DNA from: Renibacterium sp.
GTDB lineage: Bacteria; Actinomycetota; Actinomycetes; Actinomycetales; Micrococcaceae
Assembly (NCBI GenBank): GCA_017419405.1
Contig: JAFOLH010000009.1
Location: 1-64,000 of the forward strand
Direction of reading: 5' to 3'
DNA: 64,000 nt
A program made the translations under genes and the position numbers. The notes under the pieces were generated by a model. It was not told the origin of the DNA. It ran no database searches and worked only from the letters and a program-made list of their open reading frames with translations. Positions 54,339 to 63,641 of this stretch are shown here, piece by piece (within the stretch, counting starts at the first letter, position 1; each line of letters begins with the position of its first letter).

Positions 54339-55384
54339 AAACTGCAGCCGATGAGCAAGGGCTCGGGTTCCAATTCGACGCCGAACCGTTGCTGCACTCC
54401 CGCTCGCACCACGCGTGCGATCCGCAACACGTCTTCGGCACTGGCGCCGCCCCGGTTCGTGATTGCCAGAGAATGCTTGGTGGAGAGCGTCGAACGGCCT
54501 CCGGTGAGCTCGGCACCGAAGCCACGGTCGAAGCCGGCTTGCGAGATCAGCCAGGCGGCACTGAGTTTGACCGCGCCGCTGCCGGCCACTGGGAACCGCG
54601 GCGCCGCGGCCGGCAGTGATTCGGCGAGCGCGGCCGGCACGATCGGATTCGTGAAGAACGAACCGGTCGAATAGCTGTCCCGATCTGCCGCGTCGCTGAC
54701 CATGCCCTTGGCCGACCTGAGTTCCAGCACCGCCTCGCGGACGTCCAGGGCCGGTGCCCGGTCGCCGACCTGGACGCCGAGTGCAGCGGCCAATTGGGCG
54801 TATTGCACCGGGGGGCTCATCCGGCCCAGAGCCAATTGGAACTCCACGCTCAGCACCACGTAGCGCGGCGAACCGTTGACCGAACTGCGTTTGAGCAGCG
54901 AATCCCGATAGCCGAACTGCAGTTCGGAATTGCTGAAGCTGCGCACGGCCGAGGTTTCCCGGTCCCAGGTCCGGATCATCGCTATGGTCTGCGCAACGTC
55001 GGATCCATAAGCGCCCACGTTCTGCACCGGGGTCGCTCCGGCAAGCCCGGGGATGCCGGACAGGGCCGCCAAACCGCTCCAGGCGTGCAGCACCGATTGG
55101 TGCACGAAGTCATCCCAGTTCTGCCCGGCCTGGACCCGCACTGCGGCCCCACCGCAGCTGTCCTGCGACGAAGCTTCGAATCCGGTCGAAGCGATCTGCA
55201 GCACGGTGCCCGGGAACCCGGAATCCGAGACCAGCAGATTTGAGCCGCCGCCGATCACCAGCAACGGCGTCCCGGCGGCATCGGCGCTGCGCACCGCATC
55301 GATCACCTCGGCTTCGGTTTCCGCCCGGACGAATCCGGCTGCCGGGCCGCCGACCTGCAAGGTGGTGAGTTCCGAAAGCAGCAT
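54335..55384 (-). CDS. murB: UDP-N-acetylenolpyruvoylglucosamine reductase
   Basis: 349 aa. It reduces UDP-GlcNAc-enolpyruvate to UDP-MurNAc in peptidoglycan synthesis. FAD-binding IGGGSNLLVSD, GIPGLAGATPVQNVGAYG and YSTGSFFTNPIVP (catalytic Ser) are present. The ATG follows the MaoC gene stop immediately. Length is normal for the actinobacterial type. Confidence 0.96.
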   Translation of the reverse strand: MLLSELTTLQVGGPAAGFVRAETEAEVIDAVRSADAAGTPLLVIGGGSNLLVSDSGFPGTVLQIASTGFEASSQDSCGGAAVRVQAGQNWDDFVHQSVLHAWSGLAALSGIPGLAGATPVQNVGAYGSDVAQTIAMIRTWDRETSAVRSFSNSELQFGYRDSLLKRSSVNGSPRYVVLSVEFQLALGRMSPPVQYAQLAAALGVQVGDRAPALDVREAVLELRSAKGMVSDAADRDSYSTGSFFTNPIVPAALAESLPAAAPRFPVAGSGAVKLSAAWLISQAGFDRGFGAELTGGRSTLSTKHSLAITNRGGASAEDVLRIARVVRAGVQQRFGVELEPEPLLIGCSL

Positions 55385-55813
55385 TCAGGCCAGCCGCACC
55401 AGGGCCTGCGCTTTGACCAGGACTTTCTCCCCGCCGAAGAGCACGGTCAAGTCGATGCGCGCGGTCTTGGCCACCGGGTCGACGGCGCCCACTGCGCCGG
55501 AGACCTCGATGACAGCCCCTTCGGCCAGGTCCGGCACCGGCACCGGTTTGGTGAACCGCGTCTGGTAATCCAGGATCGCGCCCGGGTCGCCCAGCCAATC
55601 GGAGACCAATTCCACTGCCGCGCCCATGGTCAGCATGCCGTGTGCGATCACCCCGGGCAATTCGACCTCCCGGGCAAAGCGCTCATTCCAATGGATCGGG
55701 TTGAAGTCGCCGGATGCCCCGGCATAGCGGATCAGATCGGCCCGGCTGAAGCTGATCTCGCGGCTGCCCACTGCATCGCCGACTGCCAGCTCGGCCAATA
55801 CCGGTGCCCTCAT
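55385..55813 (-). CDS. MaoC-family dehydratase, HadB-like
   Basis: 142 aa hot-dog fold. The hydratase 2 motif with its Asp and His is in YAGASGDFNPIHWNERFA, followed by PGVIAHGMLTMGAAVELV. It dehydrates (R)-3-hydroxyacyl thioesters as the catalytic partner of the preceding gene, in fatty acid elongation. Overlaps the upstream gene by 4 bp, and murB follows directly. Confidence 0.9.
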   Translation of the reverse strand: MRAPVLAELAVGDAVGSREISFSRADLIRYAGASGDFNPIHWNERFAREVELPGVIAHGMLTMGAAVELVSDWLGDPGAILDYQTRFTKPVPVPDLAEGAVIEVSGAVGAVDPVAKTARIDLTVLFGGEKVLVKAQALVRLA

Positions 55814-56259
55814 TGTTCGTCTCCTCTGACTACGATTTTGGACACCGTGGTGGCTACTGCTTCGCCGGACACCGTGCTGATTTCGGCCCGGGTGGCGATC
55901 ATGATCCCGCCGCCCATGGCCCGGACCGAATCGACGTGCAACTCGGCTTGAAGGGCATCTCCGGCCACGATCGGACGATGCAGACTGAACCGTTGCTCGC
56001 CGTGCACCACCCGGGAGAAATCGATGCCCGAATCCGGGTCGTTGATCAATTGGGCGTCCGCCCGTTGCGCCACGATGATCGCGAAGGTCGGCGGCGCCAC
56101 CAGATCCGGGTAGCCGAGTGCCTGGGCGGCTGCAACATCGAAATGCGCCGGATTCTCCGCTTTCACCGCCTGGGCGAACTCGCGGATCTTTTCCCGGCCG
56201 ACGTCGTAGATCCCGGCCGCCGGATAGATCCGGCCGGGCAAGTCGGGATTGACTGGCAT
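55810..56259 (-). CDS. MaoC-like dehydratase, HadA-type partner subunit
   Basis: 149 aa from the ATG at 56259 with RBS AAGGAG; an upstream extension is not supported. Hot-dog fold related to HadA/HadC, with REKIREFAQAVKAENPAHFDV and LVAPPTFAIIVAQ. It lacks the full catalytic motif of its neighbour and is probably the substrate-binding partner. The pair, ahead of murB, is a conserved actinobacterial arrangement. Confidence 0.88.
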   Translation of the reverse strand: MPVNPDLPGRIYPAAGIYDVGREKIREFAQAVKAENPAHFDVAAAQALGYPDLVAPPTFAIIVAQRADAQLINDPDSGIDFSRVVHGEQRFSLHRPIVAGDALQAELHVDSVRAMGGGIMIATRAEISTVSGEAVATTVSKIVVRGDEQ

Positions 56260-56302
56260 GTCACTCCTTGAAGGTAGAAATACTCGGCTCAAGCCTATCG
56301 GC

Positions 56303-57112
56303 TCAGGCCGGGAGCTTTGCCAAGGCCGCGGATTGCGCCTGCACGATCGACGTCCATTGGGCCAGGACTTCCGCGCTCGGAGACACTCCGCTGCTGAGTT
56401 CCATCACGGTGATCACGATGTTCTGCCGCCGCAGGTGGCAGGCCAACACGTTGTTCGAAGCACCGCCGGAACTGACCGTGGAGCGGATGTTGTAGCAGGA
56501 AGCCTCCACGCCCGAGGTATCCACCGTGAGCGGTTCCACCGAAGCCACGGCGCGGTAATTCTGACTGCCGCCCACCGTGACATTCTGCCCGCATTGCGGC
56601 ACTGCACCGGCAACTTTCTGCAACTGGGCCGTAGCGGCCGCAACGCTGGTGTACTCGGAAAGCGTCCCGGAGGCGATGCGCTGGTTGGTGTTGTCCAACC
56701 CCGGCCCGCTGAGCCGGTAGCTGGCTTGGCCCGGCGCATCCGGGATCAAAAAGTATCCCGGATCAGTGGGCAGCAAGGGCAGGCAAGCGACCGGATCGGC
56801 GCTGAGTGCCTGGTACAGGGCGACCGCACTGGCTTGTTCCGCAGTGCTGAGCACTCCTGGATTGGTCATGGTCAAACCGCCGGGCAGCGGCTTCGCCGGA
56901 AGCAACGCCGCCAGATCCGGGTTCAGGCTCGGATTCGGTTGCGCTTGCGACGGCGGACCCACTGAGTCGCTGCTCGCGGTCGAGGGCGAGGCCGGCCGGC
57001 CGGTGGCCAGCGCCCCGCCCAGGAAAAATGCCACCACCAGGCCCAGAACCACCAAAAGCGCCACTACGATGACGGCCCATTTCCAGGGACCCGAACGGCT
57101 GTCCAGCAACAT
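56303..57112 (-). CDS. Membrane-anchored extracytoplasmic protein, unknown function
   Basis: 269 aa. One N-terminal membrane helix (WAVIVVALLVVLGLVVAFFLGG) is followed by a Ser/Pro/Gln-rich linker and an outside domain with four Cys (PVACLPLL, VPQCGQN, ASCYNIRS, LACHLRR), resembling the extracellular PknH-like sensor domain in general plan. The ATG at 57112 overlaps the TetR gene stop by one base (TGATG), so it is in the TetR operon. It could sense or bind a small molecule at the surface. Confidence 0.7.
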   Translation of the reverse strand: MLLDSRSGPWKWAVIVVALLVVLGLVVAFFLGGALATGRPASPSTASSDSVGPPSQAQPNPSLNPDLAALLPAKPLPGGLTMTNPGVLSTAEQASAVALYQALSADPVACLPLLPTDPGYFLIPDAPGQASYRLSGPGLDNTNQRIASGTLSEYTSVAAATAQLQKVAGAVPQCGQNVTVGGSQNYRAVASVEPLTVDTSGVEASCYNIRSTVSSGGASNNVLACHLRRQNIVITVMELSSGVSPSAEVLAQWTSIVQAQSAALAKLPA

Positions 57113-57687
57113 CAATCCGCCAACTTCCTCAGTCGATTGACTACATTCTGCAATGCCGCGACGTTTTGTTCATAGCTGGTGCCCGGGATTCCCAGGTAAC
57201 TCCCGTGCAACGAGGCGTTGTAATACATTCCGTCGCCCATCAGCATGATCGCCTGGGCTACTTCCAGATCCTGTACTTCGTCATGGATCGCTTCGAACCA
57301 GCCGCGCTGCAATTCGGCGAATGCGGCTTTGGCCGCCTCCTGCTGCGCTTGCGGCAACCGCAAGGCGGCGATCAGCACCCGGTCGAACTCAAGATCGCTT
57401 TCGCCCGAGGTGCGGAGGTAGTAATTGACCGCCCCCTCGGGCGCCGCACGGATCGCGCGCAGGTCCTGCCGGCTCAGCTGCCGGAACTTTTCGATCAGTC
57501 CTTCGCCGAGCGCCTCCTTGCTGCCGAAGTGGTACAGCAGGCCGCCCTTGGAGACGCCCGCCGCGGCTGCCACGGATTCCAGCGTCGCCCCGCGTTCGCC
57601 TTCGCTGACCAATAGATCCTCGAAGGCGGACAGAATCCGGTCCCGGGCAGAAGATGTTCGAACCATGGCGTCAATATATCCCTTCAT
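57112..57687 (-). CDS. TetR-family repressor of the adjacent MFS exporter
   Basis: 191 aa from the ATG at 57687; an ATG at 57666 with AAGGGA upstream is the alternative. The helix-turn-helix reads RGATLESVAAAAGVSKGGLLYHFGSKEALGEGL. The C-terminal ligand domain is not typable. It is divergent from the MFS gene and an inverted repeat lies between them, so it should repress the exporter and itself until its ligand appears. Confidence 0.87.
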   Translation of the reverse strand: MKGYIDAMVRTSSARDRILSAFEDLLVSEGERGATLESVAAAAGVSKGGLLYHFGSKEALGEGLIEKFRQLSRQDLRAIRAAPEGAVNYYLRTSGESDLEFDRVLIAALRLPQAQQEAAKAAFAELQRGWFEAIHDEVQDLEVAQAIMLMGDGMYYNASLHGSYLGIPGTSYEQNVAALQNVVNRLRKLAD

Positions 57688-57699
57688 CGTGCCGGAGAA

Positions 57700-57728
57700 T
57701 TGATTATATACCGTCCAGACGGTACAGT
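57700..57728. promoter_or_regulatory. Divergent promoter with TetR operator
   Basis: The perfect repeat TACCGTC-CA-GACGGTA (57709-57724) lies between TTGATT (57700-57705) and TACAGT (57723-57728), 17 bp apart, the exporter promoter. On the minus strand TATAAT (57703-57708) touches it as the tetR -10. Bound repressor would cover both promoters. Confidence 0.75.
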
Positions 57729-57763
57729 AATGAAGTTCGCCAACCCCAGTGAAAGAGCCGATC

Positions 57764-59296
57764 ATGTCCGCAAACGCGCCCGCTTCCAGCATCGGGCAGG
57801 CCCCACCCCGCGCCAGCACGAGGGACTGGCTGGCCCTGGCCGTGCTCATGCTGCCCGTGTTGCTGATCGCCGTGGACAACACCGTGCTTTCGTTCGCGAT
57901 CCCGGAGATTTCCACCACGCTCTCGCCGAGCGCCCCGGACCTGCTCTGGATCGTGGACGTCTATCCGCTGGTGCTGGCCGGATTGCTGGTGTCGATGGGT
58001 TCGTTCGCCGACCGGGTCGGCCGGCGGAAGATGCTGTTGATCGGCGGCGCCGGATTCACCTTGGTGTCGGTCCTGGCAGCTTTCGCGCCGACCGCGGGCT
58101 GGCTCATCGCCGCCCGTGCCCTGCTGGGCTTCTTCGGCGCAATGCTGATGCCTTCGACGCTTTCCTTGATCCGCAACATCTTCCTGGACACCCGGCAACG
58201 GCGGACCGCGATTGCGATCTGGGCGGCCTGCTTCTCCGGCGGCGCGGCCTTGGGCCCGATCGTCGGCGGGCTGCTGCTGGAACACTTCTGGTGGGGGTCG
58301 GTCTTCCTGCTGGCGGTTCCGGTGTTGATCCCGTTGCTGATTTTCGGCCCGATCTTCATCACCGAGTCGCGCGATCCGCGCCCGGGCCCGATCGACCCGA
58401 TGAGCATCCTGCTTTCCTTCGCCGGAATGGTGCCTTTCGTCTACAGCATCAAGACCTTCGCGACCGAGGGATTCGGCATCAAGTTCGCGGTGACTGCAAT
58501 CTTCGGAGCGCTCTGCATTTGGCTGTTCATCCGACGCCAGCTGCGGCGAAGCTCGCCGATGTTGGACGTGACCCTGTTCCGGAACCCGGTGTTCACCGGC
58601 GGCGTGCTGGCCAACCTGCTGAGCGTCTTCTCCCTGGTCGGCTTCTTGTTCTTCATCTCGCAGCACCTGCAGTTGGTGGCCGGCCTCGCGCCCACCCAAG
58701 CCGGCCTGGCGTTGCTGCCCGGGTTGATCGTCGCGGTCGCCGCCGGGCTGCTGGTGGTCCCGTTGGCGCGCTTCATCAAGCCGGTATGGCTGGTGACCGG
58801 CGGATTGCTGCTCAACGCCGTCGGCTATGCCGTGGTGGCATTGCTCAACCCGCCGCCGATCGCGGTGCTGATCATCGCGTTCGCGGTGCTGGGCATGGGC
58901 GTCGGCGCTGCGGAGACCATTTCCAATGATCTGATCCTGGCTTCCGCACCTGCGGAAAAAGCCGGCGCGGCTTCCGCGATTTCGGAAACCGCCTACGAGC
59001 TCGGCTCAGTACTGGGTACCGCGATTCTCGGTTCGGTGCTGGCTGCGGTCTACCGCGCCCAATTGCAACTGCCGGCCGGGCTCGACGGCGCGGCGATCCA
59101 GAAAGCCGAAGGCACCTTGGGCGGCGCGCTCGAAGTAGCCGGGCAGCAGAGCCCGGGCGTCGGCGAAGCCTTGCGCGAGTCCGCGATGAGCGCCTTCGAC
59201 AGCGGCGCCGTGGTGACCTCCACAGTGGGCTTCATACTGATGTTGGCGGCCGCCGCCCTGGCAATCGTCACGTTGCGCAAAGCCAAAGCATCCTGA
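57764..59296 (+). CDS. MFS drug/H+ antiporter, DHA2 (14-helix) type
   Basis: 510 aa from the ATG at 57764 with GAAAGAG upstream. The first helices include WIVDVYPLVLAGLLVSMGSFADRVGRRKMLL (motif A) and there are 14 hydrophobic segments. QacA/SmvA-like exporters use the proton gradient to remove cationic or lipophilic toxic compounds. Under the control of the divergent TetR protein. The substrate cannot be read from sequence. Confidence 0.92.
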   Translation: MSANAPASSIGQAPPRASTRDWLALAVLMLPVLLIAVDNTVLSFAIPEISTTLSPSAPDLLWIVDVYPLVLAGLLVSMGSFADRVGRRKMLLIGGAGFTLVSVLAAFAPTAGWLIAARALLGFFGAMLMPSTLSLIRNIFLDTRQRRTAIAIWAACFSGGAALGPIVGGLLLEHFWWGSVFLLAVPVLIPLLIFGPIFITESRDPRPGPIDPMSILLSFAGMVPFVYSIKTFATEGFGIKFAVTAIFGALCIWLFIRRQLRRSSPMLDVTLFRNPVFTGGVLANLLSVFSLVGFLFFISQHLQLVAGLAPTQAGLALLPGLIVAVAAGLLVVPLARFIKPVWLVTGGLLLNAVGYAVVALLNPPPIAVLIIAFAVLGMGVGAAETISNDLILASAPAEKAGAASAISETAYELGSVLGTAILGSVLAAVYRAQLQLPAGLDGAAIQKAEGTLGGALEVAGQQSPGVGEALRESAMSAFDSGAVVTSTVGFILMLAAAALAIVTLRKAKAS

Positions 59297-59312
59297 GCCG
59301 CCATGGCCGGGG

Positions 59313-59552
59313 TTAGCTCTGGTTCCGCCGCTCACGCAGCATCCGGCGCACGCCCTGGCCACGGACCACGATGCCGATCAGGTTGAGCACCACGCCGAGG
59401 CCCAGGAACGGCATGCCTGCCCACATCAACCCGTTGTTGCCGGTGCTGCCGCCGATGATGGTCAGAATCAGCCCGATCGCGATCAAGCCCATGGCGGAGA
59501 ACACGATGATCCGGTACGCAGGGCCAGAGGTCTGCCAAAATTCGTTGAGCAC
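59313..59552 (-). CDS. Small two-helix membrane protein
   Basis: 79 aa with two membrane helices (IIVFSAMGLIAIGLILTIIGG and MWAGMPFLGLGVVLNLIGIVVRG) and a basic tail. The start is GTG with no good RBS, so it may begin elsewhere. Common type of actinobacterial hypothetical protein; convergent with the MFS gene. Function unknown. Confidence 0.65.
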   Translation of the reverse strand: MLNEFWQTSGPAYRIIVFSAMGLIAIGLILTIIGGSTGNNGLMWAGMPFLGLGVVLNLIGIVVRGQGVRRMLRERRNQS

Positions 59553-59587
59553 GCCATCAGTTTACCCGCCGGCTCAGAGCCCTTGGC

Positions 59588-60493
59588 TCAGAACAGGGAG
59601 TCTTGCAGACTGGGCAATTCCGAGCGGAAGTCGCCTGCTTCGATGATCCGCCCCTTGAGCTGCGCCAAGTCCGCGATGAAATCGTGCCCCTCCAGGCTGC
59701 TCAGCACGAAACTGCCCAGCACCCCGTTGAGCGGCAAACCGTGCGCGCCCTCCAGGAGCGGCAGCGGATACGCCTCGCGCGGCCGCACGGCCAGCAGCTT
59801 CCGCGCAGCCTCCGGCAAGGTCCAGGGCTCGTCGACGACGCGGAAGCCGGCGACGCCCACCCCGGCCAGATGGTTCCGCACTCGGTGCGCGACCTCGGCG
59901 TTGGCCGCTTCGACCGCACCGAGCGACGGCCCGTCTGCGGCGACCAGGGCCGCGGCCTTCGCCGCGGAACGGATTTGCTGCGGCAATTCCAGCCCCGAGC
60001 TGACCGAATCTTCGAGGATCCGCACGATCCGGCCATCGTCGGCGTGCGCCACGTACTGCGCGGCAACCGCGCCTTGCTCGGCGAGCCGAATCCATTTGCG
60101 CAAGTCCGAGGCGGTGCCTACCTTGCTCGCACCGTGCGCGAACGTCGCGATGTAAAGCCAATGCGGCTGCGCCAAATAATCCCGCAAACCGGCCGGAGCC
60201 ACCCCGCCACGGTGGAAATCATGCATGAACCGGAACTCGTCCCGGCCGAAGCACGGTCCGCATTGGTATCCGCGCTCGGCCAGCGAAGCCTCCGGACACG
60301 GGAGATGCGTCGACGCCGAGCGTCCATGCACCCGGGAGAAGCCCAAGCAATGCTTGCGCGGATCGCGGACCCGGAATCCGAAAACCCCCTCCGGCGGCAA
60401 CGGCAACTCTGCAGCCACGCCGTCGGCCATGACGCTCAGAACCACCGAGGCCGAAGCGCTCCAGCCGACACCGCGGACGAGGGCTTCCGGCAT
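59588..60493 (-). CDS. DUF2797-like protein
   Basis: 301 aa. It has Cys/His pairs in the first third (KHCLGFSRVHG, CPEASLAERGYQCGPCFGRDE) that look metal-binding, and WLYIATFAHGASKVGTASDLRKWIRLAEQGA, a GIY-YIG-like segment (YIATFAHGASKVG) with a later RILEDSV stretch. This matches what I recall of DUF2797. It directly follows the CitE-like gene (1-bp gap), so the two are an operon. Function unknown. Confidence 0.75.
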   Translation of the reverse strand: MPEALVRGVGWSASASVVLSVMADGVAAELPLPPEGVFGFRVRDPRKHCLGFSRVHGRSASTHLPCPEASLAERGYQCGPCFGRDEFRFMHDFHRGGVAPAGLRDYLAQPHWLYIATFAHGASKVGTASDLRKWIRLAEQGAVAAQYVAHADDGRIVRILEDSVSSGLELPQQIRSAAKAAALVAADGPSLGAVEAANAEVAHRVRNHLAGVGVAGFRVVDEPWTLPEAARKLLAVRPREAYPLPLLEGAHGLPLNGVLGSFVLSSLEGHDFIADLAQLKGRIIEAGDFRSELPSLQDSLF

Positions 60494-60494
60494 G

Positions 60495-61400
60495 TCAGCT
60501 GGCTGGCTGCACGCCGAAGGCCACGGCCAATTTCATGATCTTCTCGGCCCGGCCCAAACGGGGCAGGTCCGAGCCGTCCCGGATCACGCCGCCGCGGGCA
60601 TTGAAGTCGGCCATGAAGTCGGTGGCCCAGGCGACGTCCGAAGGGGCCGGCGAAATGACTTCGTTGATCACCGTGCTCTGATCGGCTTGCAGACAGAGTT
60701 TGCCGGTCATCCCCATGGCGACCGTGATCGCGGATTGTTCGCGCAGGATCGGGTGGTTGGTGCCGACCGTCGGACCGTCGATCGGGCCCGGCAAATTGCC
60801 GACCCGGCTGGCTACCACCAGTTTGGCCCGGGGGTAGGCCATCGCTTCGCGATCGGCGGCCATGCCGGTGTCCCGGCGGAAGTCGCCCGAGCCGAACGCC
60901 AAGCGGAAGGCGCCTTCGGCACGGGCGATGTTGTTGGCTTCTTCGATGCCGACCGCGGACTCGACCAGGGCGAGCACCCGGGTTTTGCCGTCGAGCCGGT
61001 GGAAGGTCTCCTTGACCTGGGCCGCGCTTTCGGTCTTCGCGAGCATCACGCCCTGCAACCCGGGAGTGCCGCGCAGCCCGGCGACGTCGTCCGCCCAGAA
61101 ATCGCTGCTCGCGTCGTTGATCCGGACCCAGGCTTCACCGCCGTTGCGCAGCCACTGGATCACGTCGTTGCGGGCCGAGGACTTGTGCGAAGGATCGACG
61201 GCGTCTTCGATGTCCAGCACCACGGCGTCAGCCCGCGACGCCACGGCAGCGTCGAAGGTTTCCGGCTGGGTGGCCGGCACCAGGAGCCAGGAGCGCGCGA
61301 TTTCAGCCGGCACATTGCGGATCCGGGGCAACGGGGAGGTCAACGGATGTGCTTGGTCGGACAGGCCGGTATCGCCGTAGGCATCGGTAGCAGAAGACAT
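60495..61400 (-). CDS. HpcH/HpaI aldolase, CitE-like lyase
   Basis: 301 aa from the ATG at 61400. TIM-barrel acyl-CoA lyase/thioesterase family: RSWLLVPATQPETFDAAVASRADAVVLDIEDAVDP binds the CoA ester and metal (the Asp-Glu pair), ALVESAVGIEEANNIA and FGSGDFRRDTG follow. It lacks citrate lyase partners, so it is a CitE-like protein probably splitting malyl-, citramalyl- or similar CoA esters. An upstream extension of the frame is not supported. Confidence 0.87.
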   Translation of the reverse strand: MSSATDAYGDTGLSDQAHPLTSPLPRIRNVPAEIARSWLLVPATQPETFDAAVASRADAVVLDIEDAVDPSHKSSARNDVIQWLRNGGEAWVRINDASSDFWADDVAGLRGTPGLQGVMLAKTESAAQVKETFHRLDGKTRVLALVESAVGIEEANNIARAEGAFRLAFGSGDFRRDTGMAADREAMAYPRAKLVVASRVGNLPGPIDGPTVGTNHPILREQSAITVAMGMTGKLCLQADQSTVINEVISPAPSDVAWATDFMADFNARGGVIRDGSDLPRLGRAEKIMKLAVAFGVQPAS

Positions 61401-61459
61401 GTCTCTACCGTAACGCCGCAACTGGCCGGGTTGCGATTTCCGTGATCCAGATGACGCGG

Positions 61460-63043
61460 TCAGGAACCCTCGAAGGGCCGGACCTCGGAGCTGCCCAATA
61501 CCTTCCCTGCCGCATCGAGCGCCTCCAGTTGGACGAAGCCGGCCTGCGGCACCGACGCCGAGGATTCGAATCCACTGCGCCGGAAGGAGGCGGCCAACGC
61601 CAAGGAATCCGCAGCGCCACCGGTCAGGACCCGCCACGAGGTGACTTCGGTTGCGCCGTTCCAGCTGGCGAAGACCTCCATGGCCGGCTCGGCTCCAGCC
61701 TCCGCAACCGGCCCGGGCCGCACTGCCACCGCCGGCCGGGTCGTCGGCCGGCCCACCCATTCGGCGCGGTAGGCACGATAGGTGGCACCGCCGCCGGAGA
61801 TCTCCAGCACCGGCGTACCGTCCGGGGTGAATTCGGTGACGGCCTCCCCGGTCCCCCAGCTGACCAGGGCATTCCCGTTCGGCAGCAGGGTCATCCCGCC
61901 CTCGGCGGCACCCCAGTGACCGGCATAGCTGAACGATTTCTGCAGCTCGGCGGTCTTGGCGGTTTCGTCCACCGTGAGCAGCACCCCCCGGGAGACCGTT
62001 CCGTCGTCGGAAAGCGAAGCGTTGTCGAAGAGGCTGAGCGTTTGGCCGTCCCGCCAGCGAGCGTGGTGCTGCCAGGCGAAAGGCGCGCCCGGGCCCATCG
62101 CGAAATCGCTGCGCTTGCCGTTCAACCGCCAGAGAATCTGCCCGTTCGCCAAATCCACGCAATACAGCGCGTGGGTGTGCCGGGCTCCGATCAGCAACCG
62201 GCCATCCAAAATCTGCAGGGTGTTGATGTGGAAGGGGCAGAACGCCTTCTCCGCACTGCTGCCGTCGCGGCCGCCGTCCGATCCCGAGGTGACGAAGGTT
62301 TCCGCCAGGTCGAGGTGGTCGAGGCACTTCCACTCGAAAAGCGTCGCCCCGCTGGCGATGTCGATCTGCTGCACCACGCAGTCCAGAACCCAGCCCGCCA
62401 CCGGGCCGCCCAAAGCGCTGGTGTCCGCGGGCACCGGAACATAACTGAGCAGCAGCATCGAAGTGCCGTCGGCCATTTCGGTCTCGTGCAGATCGGTCGG
62501 GAAGCCGCTCTGCGGGAAATCGACCGTGCTGACCGTCGAATACTCCGGGTTCAACACCTTGACCCCCGATCCGGCCATGCCGTGCCCCTGGACCACTTCG
62601 CCTTCCCAATAGGTCAGCACCGGTTCCCCTCGGTACTGCTGCACCCGGAAATCCATGATCGCGGAGCTCGCCGGCTGAATCCACACCGGCTCCCCGGCAT
62701 CGTCCATGATCACCGCACCGGCCACCGCTTCGTCCTGCGGAGCCAGGAAAAGGTAACCTGGCGCAGTCTCGCCGGAGCGGGCGACGGCGAATTTGGCCAC
62801 GGTCAACGGCGTGCTTTGAAAACTCCGGATCTCGCCCGGTTGCGCCGCCATCACTGGCACCGAGGGCACCGCTGAGGCCGTGGCGGAGGCGCTGCCGGTG
62901 GCCCGATTGCTGCCCACCGCGTAGCCGCCGAAGCCCGCGGCGCCGGTCGCCCCCAGCACCGCCAAGCCGCTCCAGCTCAGCACATTGCGTCGCGAATACT
63001 TCTGCAGTCCGGTATTTTTTGCCTCAGCACTCTTGAAATCCAC
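61460..63043 (-). CDS. Arylsulfotransferase-family (ASST) secreted protein
   Basis: 527 aa from the GTG at 63043 (VDFKSAEAK...). A Tat signal peptide is clear: KYSRRNVLSWSGLAVLGATG. The body is a beta-propeller with GEPVWIQPASSAIMDFRVQQY, CPFHINTLQILDGRLLIGARHTHALYCVD and AFAWQHHARW-like segments (His-rich, PF14269-type). True ASST enzymes transfer sulfate between phenols; many relatives are uncharacterised. Exported protein, single gene. A longer start upstream is not supported. Confidence 0.85.
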   Translation of the reverse strand: MDFKSAEAKNTGLQKYSRRNVLSWSGLAVLGATGAAGFGGYAVGSNRATGSASATASAVPSVPVMAAQPGEIRSFQSTPLTVAKFAVARSGETAPGYLFLAPQDEAVAGAVIMDDAGEPVWIQPASSAIMDFRVQQYRGEPVLTYWEGEVVQGHGMAGSGVKVLNPEYSTVSTVDFPQSGFPTDLHETEMADGTSMLLLSYVPVPADTSALGGPVAGWVLDCVVQQIDIASGATLFEWKCLDHLDLAETFVTSGSDGGRDGSSAEKAFCPFHINTLQILDGRLLIGARHTHALYCVDLANGQILWRLNGKRSDFAMGPGAPFAWQHHARWRDGQTLSLFDNASLSDDGTVSRGVLLTVDETAKTAELQKSFSYAGHWGAAEGGMTLLPNGNALVSWGTGEAVTEFTPDGTPVLEISGGGATYRAYRAEWVGRPTTRPAVAVRPGPVAEAGAEPAMEVFASWNGATEVTSWRVLTGGAADSLALAASFRRSGFESSASVPQAGFVQLEALDAAGKVLGSSEVRPFEGS

Positions 63044-63214
63044 ACCGTCAAAGCTAATCCGGAGGGCTACGAGCCAGGTGCCACAATGCCTGGTACAGGC
63101 TGTGAACCGCGGCCGCGGAGTCCCGGATCCCTGATGAAAAAAATTTTTCATCAGGTCAGAAAATGGCCTAATTGGTCTTTAGGCTGGTGACATCACCCGA
63201 CGAAAGGAAATGCC

Positions 63215-63607
63215 ATGAGCTTCACCATGAAAATCGAAGTCGTTCCGATCCCGGTCACCGATGTGGACCGGGCCAAGGCGTTCTACGTGGACCAGCTCGG
63301 GTTCAATCCCGACCACGACCACCGGGTCGACGAGAAGATCCGTTTCGTCCAGCTCACGCCGCCCGGCTCCGCCTGCTCGATCGTGATCGGCGAAGGCATC
63401 GTCGAAATGGCGCCCGGCACCCAGAAGGGCGTGATGATGGTCATCGACAGCGCCGATGAAGCCTACGCGCAACTGCGCAGCCGCGGCGTGGAAACCAGCG
63501 AGGTGGTCGACATGGACTGGGGCCGGTTCGTCTACTTCTCGGACCCGGACGGCAATTCCTGGGCGCTCCAAGAACTCCCGGACTACGCCGCCGCCGGACA
63601 AGGCTGA
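63215..63607 (+). CDS. VOC/glyoxalase-superfamily protein
   Basis: 130 aa. Paired beta-alpha-beta-beta-beta modules: VVPIPVTDVDRAKAFYVDQLGF at the start and GRFVYFSDPDGNSWALQELP at the end. Metal-binding residues are plausible (Glu in the final ALQELP). Family members include glyoxalases, dioxygenases and bleomycin-binding proteins; no specific function can be given. RBS AAAGGAAA precedes the ATG. Confidence 0.85.
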   Translation: MSFTMKIEVVPIPVTDVDRAKAFYVDQLGFNPDHDHRVDEKIRFVQLTPPGSACSIVIGEGIVEMAPGTQKGVMMVIDSADEAYAQLRSRGVETSEVVDMDWGRFVYFSDPDGNSWALQELPDYAAAGQG

Positions 63608-63641
63608 GCGCGCCAACCGGGATCAGTGTTAGAACTGAGGC

